Positions 50,654-60,020 are shown, counted from the stretch's first letter. The stretch: DNA of 64,000 bases from Clostridia bacterium (GCA_017410325.1 JAFQRA010000001.1:1-64000), one strand, 5' to 3'. A program made the numbers and translations. Notes: generated from the letters alone by a model not told the origin.

Positions 50654-51340
50654 TTGAAAAGAATTATTGCTCTGCTTCTTGCACTAGGCACATTGCTTTG
50701 CTTTACCGCCTGTAACGGTGATGAGCCTGCTGAAGAAACCACAACCGAAGCGGTTGTTAGCGAAGTGCCTGTTGAAGGCGAAAACGATACGTATAAGTAT
50801 CTTGAGTATTCCGACCATATCGAGCTTACCGCTTATAAGGCTTACGGGTCCTATGTTACTCTTCCCTACAGCATTAACGGCAAGCCCGTTACTTCCTTCG
50901 GCACAATATTCAAAGAAAGTCTCACTCTCGTTGCCGTGAGTATTCCCGGCAGCTACACCGAAATTGCAGACGAAGCCTTTTACAATGCCTGCAAGCTTCA
51001 GAGCCTTACCATTTCATCCGAGTCGGTCAGGCGAATAGGCGCAAACGCCTTCCTCGGCTGTCAGGCACTTAAAATTGCCAATATCCCCGACACCGTAACG
51101 GAAATTCACGAGGATGCCTTCAAATATTGCACCGAGCTTATAATTTACGGCGAAACGGGCTCCGCTGCAGACGAATTTGCATCAAACTTCAGCAGTATCT
51201 ATTTCCGCGATAAAAACGCTGGCACGGCCGAACCCTCAACCGAAGAGGCATCAACGGAGGAAAATTCTACTGTTGAAAACGCTTCAACCGAAGCCGCAAC
51301 CGTTGAAAACCCAACGGAAGAAGCATCAACAAACGAATAA
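50654..51340 (+). CDS. BspA-type leucine-rich repeat lipoprotein
   Basis: A 228-residue lipoprotein with TTG start (GAGGTG upstream). The signal peptide KRIIALLLALGTLLCFTAC ends in a lipobox Cys. Residues about 50-180 hold LRR_5 repeats (LTLVAVSIPGSYTEIADEAF, LKIANIPDTVTEIHEDAF), the surface motif of BspA-like proteins. The end is a Thr/Glu-rich tail with repeated ASTEE units, probably a spacer. It is likely surface-exposed, with a role in binding host or other cells; the exact partner is unknown. Confidence 0.88.
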   Translation: MKRIIALLLALGTLLCFTACNGDEPAEETTTEAVVSEVPVEGENDTYKYLEYSDHIELTAYKAYGSYVTLPYSINGKPVTSFGTIFKESLTLVAVSIPGSYTEIADEAFYNACKLQSLTISSESVRRIGANAFLGCQALKIANIPDTVTEIHEDAFKYCTELIIYGETGSAADEFASNFSSIYFRDKNAGTAEPSTEEASTEENSTVENASTEAATVENPTEEASTNE

Positions 51341-51366
51341 TTTTTAAAGAATAAATTTTTCCTGTA

Positions 51367-51393
51367 CGGGAGGCGTTTCGCCTCCCGATTTTT
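51367..51393 (+). terminator. terminator of the LRR lipoprotein gene
   Basis: CGGGAGGCG and CGCCTCCCG form a 9-bp stem with a TTT loop and are followed by ATTTTT. The palindrome is the same as the repeat unit at 51717-51741, so a repeat may have been recruited as terminator. Confidence 0.85.
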
Positions 51394-51435
51394 ATTGTTA
51401 TATCGCTTTTACGGCGCAAATTAAAAAAATTACGA

Positions 51436-51503
51436 TGTCATTCTGAGCGAAGCGAAGAATCTTAAACGATAAAAGATCCTTCGGCTTATGCCTCAGGATG
51501 ACA
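51436..51503. repeat. TGTCATTCTGAG inverted repeat, second copy
   Basis: TGTCATTCTGAGCGAAGCG at the left and GCCTCAGGATGACA at the right, as at 46843-46918. Confidence 0.7.
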
Positions 51504-51551
51504 GCGAATTTACGTTTTTGTGTTTTAATTATCACTTCCTTTTTTCGTTTG

Positions 51552-52200
51552 GTAAATTACAGTTTGTAGAGGGGTTATTAATGTAAAATTGATTATCGAG
51601 CGTAGCGAGACTGAGGATTGATTTTATTAGTTGTTACAGCGTAGTAAGGGCGGCGCTACGGGTACGATACAGGTCAGGCGGTTCGTTTGGGAAATTTCAA
51701 TAAATAATGAAAATTGTGTAGGGGAGGCGTTTCGCCTCCCGCATAAAACGGTATATAATTTTCACGGCGGGAGGGGTGACCCCTCCCCTACTGCAATAAA
51801 CGAGCGAAACTTCACAGTAGGGGCGGCTATCAGCCGCCAGCAAACTGAGCGTTATCAACACGGGCGGATAATATCCGCCCCTACAAAAAGTCAACTTTAA
51901 GATGAAACAAGGTAGTAAGGGACGGCGTCCTCAACGTCCCGAAAGGTTTACCGGTATATCAATATAAAATGATAACGTAGGGCAGGGGGCTTGCTCCTGC
52001 CGTAAAATCATATATACCGGAGCGGAACGCTCAAGAGCGTTCCCTACAGCTCGCCGTTAAATTGATACAACCTTATGCCTACAGGATAATCAAATTCACA
52101 TCGATATGTCGGCAACACGGACGACCAAAGGTTGCCCCTGCAAAATATAATTTATTTCTTCTTCCTTATTTATTCTTTATTCTTTCAAAAATATAATTTT
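51552..52200. repeat. dense array of GTAGGG-collared palindromes
   Basis: AAATTACAGTTTGT at 51554-51567 opens a stretch with seven palindromic units: 51717-51741, 51768-51791, 51814-51840, 51861-51885, 51915-51941, 51976-52002 and 52019-52049. Each has GTAGGG or its complement CCCTAC on one side, and a different palindrome inside. The 51915 unit is nearly the same as the 5315 unit. No gene is seen in 51394-52282 apart from these repeats. Confidence 0.75.
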
Positions 52201-52204
52201 GCAG

Positions 52205-52234
52205 TTTACAAAACTATCCCTCTTATTGTATAAT
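52205..52234 (+). promoter_or_regulatory. promoter of the GH2 gene
   Basis: TTTACA (52205-52210) and TATAAT (52229-52234) with an 18-base spacer. Confidence 0.65.
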
Positions 52235-52282
52235 AAATTTGTGTGTCCGCTTAAAACCAAATTCAAGTTTGGAGGAAAGAAA

Positions 52283-55200
52283 ATGAAGGAACTCAAATAC
52301 TGGGAAAACCCGACGATTTATAAAGAAAACAAGGAGGATGCGCATATTCTTGCTCATCCGTACGATAATTTCAGGCAGGCTGTTTACGAAGATGAAAAGC
52401 CGTACAAGAAAACACTCAACGGTCAGTGGAAATTCTATTGGCAGATGGGTGTTGACACTCTGCCGGGTGAATATGCATCTGTTTCGCTTGACGACAGCGG
52501 CTGGGACGATATTGACGTGCCCTCCGTCTGGCAGATGAGGGGCTACGGCAAGCCCGTTTACCTTTGCTCCTTCGTGCCCAACACCGTGTCAAAGCGCAAG
52601 AGTCAGATTCCGAAAATCAGCCATTCAAAGAACGAGGTCGGTATTTACAGAAGAAAGTTCACCGTGCCCGACAATTTCGAGGGCAGAGAGGTGTTTATTC
52701 ACTTCGGCGCTGTCAAATCCGCATTTTTCCTTTACATCAACGGTCAGCGTGTCGGTTACTCACAGGGCTCAATGACACCTGCCGAATTCAATATCACAAA
52801 GTACCTTGTGCCGGGCGAAAACCTTGTCACGGCAGAGGTTTACCGCTACTCCGACGGCACGTACCTTGAAAACCAGGATATGTGGATTTTCAGCGGTATC
52901 TACCGTGAGGTTTATATCTATGCCGAGCCGAAAATCACAATATGGGATTTTTACGCAAAAGCACAGCTTGACGAGGAATATAAAGACGGCAAGCTTGATG
53001 TTGAAATAAATCTCCGCAATTTTACCGACGGTGCGGCGGCCGCCTTTGCTGACGTGCTGTTTATGGAGGATAAGGAGGACCCGCAGGTTATCGGCAGCGA
53101 GCAGATTGTAATTCAGCCGGGCGAGAGCTATTTCAACTTCTCCCACGTTGTACCTGCTCCCAAGCATTGGTCTGCCGAAACGCCCAACCTCTACAGGGTA
53201 AGCGTGGTATTGCGCGGTCAGGATAAAATTATATGTGTAAAAACGGCACGCATCGGCTTCAAGCGTGTTGAAAAGAAGGGCAACGTGCTCTATATCAACG
53301 GTCAGCCGATTATCATCAAGGGTGTCAACCGCCACGATTATGACCCCGACAACGGCTGGGCAGTCCCGAAGCAGCGCTACGTTGCCGACCTTACGTTAAT
53401 GAAGCAGGCAAACATAAACGCAATCCGTACCAGCCACTATCCCGATGACCCGATTTTCTACGATATGTGCGACGAAATGGGCTTTTATGTGATGGACGAA
53501 ACCGACCTTGAAAGCCACGGCGTGCGCCGTAAAAACTGCCCGGGTAACGACCCGAGGTGGACGGGCACCTGCGTTGACAGAGCACAGCGTATGGTACTGC
53601 GTGACAGAAATCACGCCTGCGTCTGCTTCTGGTCCCTCGGCAACGAGGCGGGCGACGGCGAAAACTTTATGTATATGCGCAAGGCTATACTTGCCCTTGA
53701 CGATACAAGGCTTATCCACTACGAGGGCGAGTTCGATTTTGACAAGTCCGACTTTATCAGCCGTATGTACCCGGTTGAAAGCTATGTTGAAAAGCTCGGC
53801 AACAAGCAGGAGGTAAAGGTCAGCTTTATTGAGAATTTCCTCAATATGCTTGCCGCAGACAGCAAGCCAATCAAGCCCGAGCATTACGAAACCCGTCCTG
53901 TTATCTTCTGCGAATATGCTCACGCAATGGAAAACAGCCTGGGCAATTTCAAGGAATATATTGACGCTTTTGAAAAGTACGACAATCTCTGCGGCGGCTT
54001 TATCTGGGACTATGTTGACCAGGCAATCCGCGTAAATGACAACGGCACCGAAAAATGGCTCTACGGCGGCGACTTCAAAGAGGGCGCAAGCAGCTACTAT
54101 TTCTGTGCAAACGGCATTATCGGTGCGGACAGAATTCCTCACCCGTCATATTACGAGGTTAAAAAGTGCTATGCCGACGTTACGGCAAAGGCCGTTGACA
54201 TCCAAAAGGGCATCTACGAAATTTTCAACAAGCACTTTTTCTGTAACCATTCTCGCTACATTCTCGACTGGTCGCTTACAGAAAACGGCGAGCTGATAGG
54301 CGAGGGCACCTTCGGCACGGTTGAAATTGCTCCCCGCGGCACGCTTCAGGTGCAGGTGCCTTACGAATTTGACCAGCTTCCCTCGGGCGAGTGTGTGCTC
54401 ACCTTCTCGTGGAAGCTCGGTGAGGATACCTCCTGGGCTATGAAGGGCTATGAAATGACCTTTGAGCAGTTCGTTGTAAAGCAGGCACAGCCGCTTGAAG
54501 CACCCGAGGGCACGGATGCACTTGATATTATTCACAGCGGCAGAAACCTGACTGTAAAATCTCCTGCAATCAACGTCGAGTTTACCCGCGGTATCCTTTC
54601 CTCTCTTACCATAGGCGGCAAGGAAATGCTTGAAAGCGGCAAGGGTATGCGCCCCAACTTCTTCCGTGCGCTGACTGATAACGACGCCGCTTACCTCAAC
54701 TTTGTCCCGATGATTAAATTCATCCACCCGAAATACCTGTGGAGAGTGGCAACGAAAATCTGCAGCGTATCATCCTTCAAGGTCAAGAAACTCTCCGATA
54801 CGCAGTGCCTCGTCATAGTCAAGTGGTTTGCTCTGCCTGCCGTAAAGGTCAAGACGGAGTATATTATAAATTCCGCAGGTACGGTTGACGTGCGCCACAG
54901 CTCAATGAGCCTGTTCCTGTCTCTGCTCAAGGTCGGTATGCGCTTCGGTATGCCGCAGTCAATGCAGAATGTCGAATGGTACGGCAGAGGCCCGCACGAG
55001 TGCTACTGCGACCGTAAGACAGGTGCAAGAATTGATACTCACTATGCCGATATCGAGGGCCTTGAGCACCGCTATATGCGTCCGCAGGAAAACGGCACGC
55101 GCGTTGACGTGCGAATGCTCAAGCTCACCGACAGCGAGGGCAGGGGCTTTAAGTTCGAGACTCTCGACGGCGCGAGCTTTGAATTCAACGCCAGAAATTA

Positions 55201-55393
55201 CAGCCAGGAAAGACTCGAAAAGGCAAAGCATCTCTACGAGCTTGAGGATGAGGACTATATCAGCGTCGGCATAGACGGCTTCTCCTGCGGTGTCGGCGGC
55301 GATATGCCGGGCTACGCCTGCCTGCGTGAGCCGTATATCCTCCACGCCTTCAAGAAATTCAGCTACGGCTACAGAATCAGCGGAGTCAGATAA
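52283..55393 (+). CDS. lacZ: glycoside hydrolase family 2 beta-galactosidase
   Basis: A 1036-residue cytoplasmic beta-galactosidase of LacZ length. ATG at 52283 has GGAGG 7 bases upstream; the longer frame runs into the promoter. Domains in order: sugar-binding (YDNFRQAVYEDEKPYKKTLNGQWKFYW), immunoglobulin-like, the TIM barrel with acid/base WSLGNEAGDGENF near residue 455 and the nucleophile region VIFCEYAHAMENSLGNF near 545, then the small-chain domains ending RMEYxxxGVxxD-like FSYGYRISGVR. It cleaves beta-galactosides, likely lactose or host/plant glycan ends. The next gene starts 2 bases downstream. Confidence 0.94.
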   Translation: MKELKYWENPTIYKENKEDAHILAHPYDNFRQAVYEDEKPYKKTLNGQWKFYWQMGVDTLPGEYASVSLDDSGWDDIDVPSVWQMRGYGKPVYLCSFVPNTVSKRKSQIPKISHSKNEVGIYRRKFTVPDNFEGREVFIHFGAVKSAFFLYINGQRVGYSQGSMTPAEFNITKYLVPGENLVTAEVYRYSDGTYLENQDMWIFSGIYREVYIYAEPKITIWDFYAKAQLDEEYKDGKLDVEINLRNFTDGAAAAFADVLFMEDKEDPQVIGSEQIVIQPGESYFNFSHVVPAPKHWSAETPNLYRVSVVLRGQDKIICVKTARIGFKRVEKKGNVLYINGQPIIIKGVNRHDYDPDNGWAVPKQRYVADLTLMKQANINAIRTSHYPDDPIFYDMCDEMGFYVMDETDLESHGVRRKNCPGNDPRWTGTCVDRAQRMVLRDRNHACVCFWSLGNEAGDGENFMYMRKAILALDDTRLIHYEGEFDFDKSDFISRMYPVESYVEKLGNKQEVKVSFIENFLNMLAADSKPIKPEHYETRPVIFCEYAHAMENSLGNFKEYIDAFEKYDNLCGGFIWDYVDQAIRVNDNGTEKWLYGGDFKEGASSYYFCANGIIGADRIPHPSYYEVKKCYADVTAKAVDIQKGIYEIFNKHFFCNHSRYILDWSLTENGELIGEGTFGTVEIAPRGTLQVQVPYEFDQLPSGECVLTFSWKLGEDTSWAMKGYEMTFEQFVVKQAQPLEAPEGTDALDIIHSGRNLTVKSPAINVEFTRGILSSLTIGGKEMLESGKGMRPNFFRALTDNDAAYLNFVPMIKFIHPKYLWRVATKICSVSSFKVKKLSDTQCLVIVKWFALPAVKVKTEYIINSAGTVDVRHSSMSLFLSLLKVGMRFGMPQSMQNVEWYGRGPHECYCDRKTGARIDTHYADIEGLEHRYMRPQENGTRVDVRMLKLTDSEGRGFKFETLDGASFEFNARNYSQERLEKAKHLYELEDEDYISVGIDGFSCGVGGDMPGYACLREPYILHAFKKFSYGYRISGVR

Positions 55394-55395
55394 AA

Positions 55396-56199
55396 ATGGT
55401 TATAGATTTTCATACCCATATTTTCCCCGACAGTCTCGCACCCAGAGCCAAAAAGTCTCTTGAGGACAGCACGGTTCACTTCGGCCACCCGTACAAGGCA
55501 CTGACAGAGGTCACTCGCGCAAGTCTGCTTGAGCATATGGACAAATGGGGCGTTGATATAAGCGTAATTCAGCCCGTAGTCACGAAGCCGTCGCAGACTG
55601 AAACGACCAACACCTGGGCTGCCCGGACACAGGGTGACGGAATTATCGCCTTCGGCGGTATTCACCCCGATACCGATAATTATAAGCGCGACCTTGATCT
55701 GGTTTCTTCTCTCGGCCTGAAGGGTATCAAGCTTCACGCGGAATATCAGCACTTTTATCCCGAAGAGGAAAGAATGCTGCGTATTTACGACTATGCCTTT
55801 TCAAAGGAGCTCATTGTTCTGCATCACGCAGGCTTTGACCCGGGTATGCCCGAGCCGTTTCACACAAGCCCCGAGCGCTTTGCAAAAATGCTCGACAGAA
55901 TCGGCGGCGGTGTGTTCGTGCTGGCTCACCTGGGCAGTCAGCAGATGTGGGACGGCGTTGAAGAATATCTCGTTGGCAGAGACGTGTATTTTGACACTTC
56001 AATGGGCTTTGAGTGCTTTGCGACAGAGCAGTTTCTGCGAATAGTTCAAAACCACGGTGCCGACAGAATTCTATTCGGCTCGGATTCGCCGTGGAGCAAC
56101 GCTTCAAGAGAGCTTGAAATACTGAATTCTTTACCGCTGTCGGCAGAGGAGAAGCGGCTTATCACAAGCGAAAACGCAAAAAGATTACTAAAAATATAG
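55396..56199 (+). CDS. amidohydrolase family protein (Amidohydro_2)
   Basis: A 267-residue metal-dependent hydrolase. The first metal motif is IDFHTHIFPDSLAP at residues 3-16. Further ligands are HAEYQHF, LHHAGFDPG and LAHLGSQQMWD, and the last is FGSDSPW. The fold is a TIM barrel of the 2-amino-3-carboxymuconate decarboxylase group. The substrate is unknown. It starts 2 bases after the GH2 stop, so they are co-translated. Confidence 0.92.
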   Translation: MVIDFHTHIFPDSLAPRAKKSLEDSTVHFGHPYKALTEVTRASLLEHMDKWGVDISVIQPVVTKPSQTETTNTWAARTQGDGIIAFGGIHPDTDNYKRDLDLVSSLGLKGIKLHAEYQHFYPEEERMLRIYDYAFSKELIVLHHAGFDPGMPEPFHTSPERFAKMLDRIGGGVFVLAHLGSQQMWDGVEEYLVGRDVYFDTSMGFECFATEQFLRIVQNHGADRILFGSDSPWSNASRELEILNSLPLSAEEKRLITSENAKRLLKI

Positions 56200-56202
56200 C
56201 AG

Positions 56203-57633
56203 GTGATTGTCATAGCACAGGAAAAACGCTGTCCGCTTGCCAAAAAATGCGGCGGTTGTCAGCTACAGAATATGGACTATTCCCGTCAGCTCAAATTTAA
56301 GCAGGCGCAGGTTGAAAAGCTGCTCGGCCGCTTTGGCAGGGTCGGCAGAATAATCGGTATGGAAAACCCGTACCACTACCGCCATAAGGTGCAGGCCGCC
56401 TTCGGCACAACCCGCGGCGGCAAAATAGTTTCCGGTGTCTATCAGAGCAGCAGCCACCGTATAGTAAACGTTGACAGCTGTATGATAGAGGATGAAAAGG
56501 CTGACGAAATTATAGTAACAATAAGAAATCTCCTGCCCAAATTCAAATTCAGACCGTATAACGAGGATACGGGCAGCGGCTTTCTGCGCCACGTGCTCAT
56601 CCGCAAGGGCTATAACAGCGGCGAAATTCTTGTGGTGCTCGTTACGGCAAGTGCCGTTTTTCCGTCAAAGAACAATTTTGTAGGTGCGCTTTTAAAAGCT
56701 CACCCGGAAATTACAACCGTTGTGCAGAATATAAATTCGAAGCACACAAATCTTGTTTTAGGCGATACGGACAAGGTGCTCTACGGTAACGGCTATATTG
56801 AGGACAGCCTTTGCGGCAGTACCTTCCGTATTTCTCCGCAGTCGTTTTATCAGATTAATCCTGCCCAGACCGAAAAGCTCTATTCGCTTGCTGTGGAATA
56901 CGCAGGGCTTACGGGCAAGGAGCGTGTAATTGATGCCTACTGCGGCACAGGTACAATCGGCATTATCGCCTCTAAAACGGCAGGCGAGGTTATAGGAGCT
57001 GAGCTCAACGCTGCCGCCGTGCGTGACGCTAAGGCGAACGCAAAAATTAACAACGCAGAGAACATCCGTTTCATCTGTGCCGATGCAGGGCAGTTTATGC
57101 GTGATATGGCGGCAGCAGGCGAAAGGGCAGACGTTGTGTTTATGGACCCTCCCCGTGCGGGCAGTGACAAACGCTTCCTATCAAGCGTGGTTACCCTTGC
57201 TCCCGAAAGGGTGGTATATATCTCCTGCAACCCCGAAACACTTGAACGGGATTTGCGCTATCTCACCAAAAACGGCTATGCCGTTACCAAAATGCGCCCC
57301 GTGGATATGTTCCCCTTTACGCATCATTGCGAAGTAGTTGTTCAGTTGTCCCAACGCAAACCCGATGCACATATCGACATTGATTTAGACCTCGATGAGC
57401 TTGATGTTACCGCAGCTGAAGCCAAAGCAACATACCAAGAAATCAAGGATTATGTGTTTAAAAAGTTCGGACTTAATGTCTCTTCTTTGTATATCGCCCA
57501 GACCAAAACTAAATATGGCATCATCGAAAGAGAGAACTATTATAAGGGTAAAGAAGGACATCGTGTCCCCAACTGCCCGAAAGAAAAAGAAGATGCCATC
57601 ACCGATGCGTTAAGGTATTTCAAAATGATATGA
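56203..57633 (+). CDS. rlmD: 23S rRNA (uracil-C5) methyltransferase RlmD-like with C-terminal extension
   Basis: A 476-residue SAM enzyme that methylates uracil 1939 (and/or 747) of 23S rRNA. The Fe-S cysteines are in RCPLAKKCGGCQLQNMDY, the SAM site in VIDAYCGTGTIGI, and the catalytic pair in MDPPRAGSD and YISCNPETLERDL. The start is GTG at 56203. Beyond residue about 387 a 90-residue extension follows (HIDIDLDLDELD, IKDYVFKKFGLNVSSLYIAQTK, PNCPKEKEDAI). It resembles a C-terminal unit seen in other Clostridia RlmD proteins, and its DNA is visibly AT-richer, consistent with replacement by a mobile element. Confidence 0.9.
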   Translation: MIVIAQEKRCPLAKKCGGCQLQNMDYSRQLKFKQAQVEKLLGRFGRVGRIIGMENPYHYRHKVQAAFGTTRGGKIVSGVYQSSSHRIVNVDSCMIEDEKADEIIVTIRNLLPKFKFRPYNEDTGSGFLRHVLIRKGYNSGEILVVLVTASAVFPSKNNFVGALLKAHPEITTVVQNINSKHTNLVLGDTDKVLYGNGYIEDSLCGSTFRISPQSFYQINPAQTEKLYSLAVEYAGLTGKERVIDAYCGTGTIGIIASKTAGEVIGAELNAAAVRDAKANAKINNAENIRFICADAGQFMRDMAAAGERADVVFMDPPRAGSDKRFLSSVVTLAPERVVYISCNPETLERDLRYLTKNGYAVTKMRPVDMFPFTHHCEVVVQLSQRKPDAHIDIDLDLDELDVTAAEAKATYQEIKDYVFKKFGLNVSSLYIAQTKTKYGIIERENYYKGKEGHRVPNCPKEKEDAITDALRYFKMI

Positions 57634-57660
57634 TATAACATATTAAAGGGGTGTATTATA

Positions 57661-58584
57661 ATGTTAGAAACAATTCTTTCAGGTTGTGATGCTCGTTATG
57701 AAACCGATTGTGAACAATGTGAAGATTGCTCTTATGGAGAGTATTGTCCACACGATTGTGAAAAATGTTTAGACTTTATTCATAATCCAAGTCATTCTGA
57801 ACCTGGTTCTCCGAAGCGCAAATATGACTGTGCACATATGGCAGATTTTTATACGTGTAAATATTCTTGTCGATATGCATCCGAAATAATGTATGCTATT
57901 GAACGATGTGTTGATTTGCATAACCTGCAAAAGTTAAGAGTTCTTTCTTTTGGATGCGGTCCTTGCACAGATTTGTTCGCAATTGATGCGCTTCATAAAA
58001 AGCAAGTTCTTTGTTATAAACAATTGGAATATCGTGGAGTTGATTACAGTAAACGTGTATGGCAATGGGTTCATCGAGATATTAAATGTTTTCAAAATGA
58101 TGACTGTGACATTAAATTTTTTTATGAAGACGCTTGTGATTTAATCAATACAATTGCTGAAGGAACCTGGACGCCGAATCTTATTGTTTTTCAATATGTT
58201 TTTTCTGATATGCAAAAGCATACGGATTTTCAGAACATATACAACTTTATCAACACTTTCGCAAAATATTACAACACAAAAATCGGACCCAATACATATA
58301 TAGTTCTCAATGATATCAATTTAGGCAGAGATTATGGTGGAGGAAGAGAATTTTTTGATCGGCTACTTGGGAAACTTAATAATTCCATATATAAAAAAGG
58401 TCGTTTTTGTAACGACAATTCAACCAGTAATTATTATCCCAGAGGGTATCCATATGGCGATGACTCCGATGGTGAGTTCACAAATAACGCAAATCGATTC
58501 GATTTGACACCTTGGAAAACATATTCTCCCTTTAATACATGTGCAAGTGCGCAAATGATAATTAAGAAGGTGGAAAAAACATGA
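57661..58584 (+). CDS. Cys-rich methyltransferase-like protein of unknown function
   Basis: A 307-residue protein. The first 75 residues contain about 14 Cys with several His (CEQCEDCSYGEYCPHDCEKC, HMADFYTCKYSC), a likely metal or iron-sulfur cluster. From residue 96 a Rossmann-like SAM motif is visible (VLSFGCGPCTDLFAIDAL, YRGVDYSKRVWQW, IVFQYVFSDMQ). The combination is not one I recognise. The gene is AT-rich. It overlaps the DUF1848 gene by 4 bases (ATGA), so the two proteins probably work together. Confidence 0.75.
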   Translation: MLETILSGCDARYETDCEQCEDCSYGEYCPHDCEKCLDFIHNPSHSEPGSPKRKYDCAHMADFYTCKYSCRYASEIMYAIERCVDLHNLQKLRVLSFGCGPCTDLFAIDALHKKQVLCYKQLEYRGVDYSKRVWQWVHRDIKCFQNDDCDIKFFYEDACDLINTIAEGTWTPNLIVFQYVFSDMQKHTDFQNIYNFINTFAKYYNTKIGPNTYIVLNDINLGRDYGGGREFFDRLLGKLNNSIYKKGRFCNDNSTSNYYPRGYPYGDDSDGEFTNNANRFDLTPWKTYSPFNTCASAQMIIKKVEKT

Positions 58585-59519
58585 TTATAAGCGCCAGTCG
58601 TAGAACGGATATTCCAACATTTTATTCAGAATGGTTTTTTAATAGAATCAACGATGGATATGTATATGTGCGTAACCCAATGAACATCCATCAGATAAGT
58701 AAAATATCATTGTCTCCAGAGGTAGTCGATGGAATTGTTTTTTGGACGAAAAATCCAATTCCAATGATATCGAATTTGGATAAACTTAAGGACTATGCAT
58801 ATTATTTTCAGTTTACTGTAAACTCATACGGTAAAGATATAGAGGCGAACGTGCCAAATAAAAATGACATCATTATTCCTGCGTTTCGGGAGTTGTCAAA
58901 AAAAATTGGTGCCGAAAAGGTTGTTTGGCGTTACGACCCAATTATGCTTACCGAAAAATATACTGTTGACTATCATGTCAATTATTTCAATGAAATTGCC
59001 AAACGCTTATCAGGATATACCAACAAGTGTGTAATAAGTTTTGTTGATTTATATCGTAACACACAGTCTCATTTAAAAGACCTTCGTATGTTACCTCTTG
59101 GTGATAGTGAAATGTATGAATTAGCAGAGCGACTTGTTGAGATCGCACATAAAAACCATCTTATAGTTGAGTCATGTGCAGAAAAAATTAATTTGGAACA
59201 ATTTGGCATACAGCATGGTCATTGCATTGACTGTACATTATTTGAAAAGATTCTTAATTGTAAAATGAATTTATCAAAAGATAAAAATCAACGTCCCGAA
59301 TGTGGTTGTATGGAGAGTATAGATATCGGCTCATACAATACATGCAAAAACGGATGTAGATATTGTTATGCAAATTACAGTCATAACACTGTTTTGCGAA
59401 ACACAAACATTCACAACCCAACATCTCCTTTGCTTTTCGGAGAAATTGTGGAGAATGATGTTATAAAGGAACGTAAAGTTCAATCGTTTAAACAAAACCA
59501 AATAACTTTATTTGAATGA
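58581..59519 (+). CDS. DUF1848 family protein
   Basis: A 312-residue protein. It begins IISASRRTDIPTFYSEWFF and continues VYVRNPMNIHQISKISLSPEVVDGIVFWTKNP, the DUF1848 hallmark. The C-terminus carries PECGCMESIDIGSYNTCKNGCRYCYANYS, a Cys cluster like that of radical-SAM enzymes (C-x3-C-x2-C). The biochemical role is unknown. It is translationally coupled to the Cys-rich methyltransferase-like gene in an AT-rich accessory region. Confidence 0.88.
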   Translation: MIISASRRTDIPTFYSEWFFNRINDGYVYVRNPMNIHQISKISLSPEVVDGIVFWTKNPIPMISNLDKLKDYAYYFQFTVNSYGKDIEANVPNKNDIIIPAFRELSKKIGAEKVVWRYDPIMLTEKYTVDYHVNYFNEIAKRLSGYTNKCVISFVDLYRNTQSHLKDLRMLPLGDSEMYELAERLVEIAHKNHLIVESCAEKINLEQFGIQHGHCIDCTLFEKILNCKMNLSKDKNQRPECGCMESIDIGSYNTCKNGCRYCYANYSHNTVLRNTNIHNPTSPLLFGEIVENDVIKERKVQSFKQNQITLFE

Positions 59520-59616
59520 TATCATTATTATTCTTTTATTATGTATATTTACAAATTCGACTTATCTCTTGCAATGAGGTTGAATAACTTCACTAAGTAA
59601 CAGAAGGTTTTATTTA

Positions 59617-59941
59617 CAAAGTTATTATTTAAACAGAACAGCAGAACCTACAGAACGGTTGGTGGTTACAAAATACCGAACATCACATTACTTGCTGAAG
59701 CAAGAATGCCTCTTGGTGTACGGAAACAGTGATTTCTTAATTATCTTAGACAACGCAAACGAGTTCAAATTAACACTATGCTTATGAACGGCTATTTTGG
59801 ATTTGCCTTGCGGAGATTGATGAACATATGAAGGTCAGTGAGGAAATCACATAACAATGCAAAACAGACAACCAAATGGAATAGGTACAGAAAATAATTA
59901 CATTGAAGTACGTACAAGAGAAATTGTTAATAGCGAGTTGA
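59617..59941 (+). pseudogene. decayed TnpV-like transposon gene
   Basis: The plus strand reads TYRTVGGYKIPNITLLAEARM, then RKQ-stop-FLNYLRQRKRVQ, then after a frameshift near 59815 LAEIDEHMKVSEEIT-stop-QCKTDNQME-stop-VQKI. This follows TnpV proteins of Clostridia transposons, whose C-terminus typically reads like DNQMEW-V. In-frame stops are at 59730, 59852 and 59882; the last is one base from the expected TGG. So the gene is dead and the surrounding region was once part of a transposon. Confidence 0.65.
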
Positions 59942-59971
59942 TTTTCACAGCATAATAGTTTCTTAAAAACA

Positions 59972-60020
59972 AAACCAGGTGCAACGGGATTTAATTTCTG
60001 CTGCACCTGGTTTCTTTTTG
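59972..60020. terminator. strong hairpin between TnpV remnant and 60234 gene
   Basis: AAACCAGGTGCA and TGCACCTGGTTT form a 12-bp stem, followed by CTTTTTG. The rest of 60021-60174 has no visible gene. Confidence 0.85.

Noticed and set aside
51552..52200. Possible CRISPR-like array
   Set aside because: The units are palindromes of different sequence with irregular spacing and no constant repeat; no cas gene is near.
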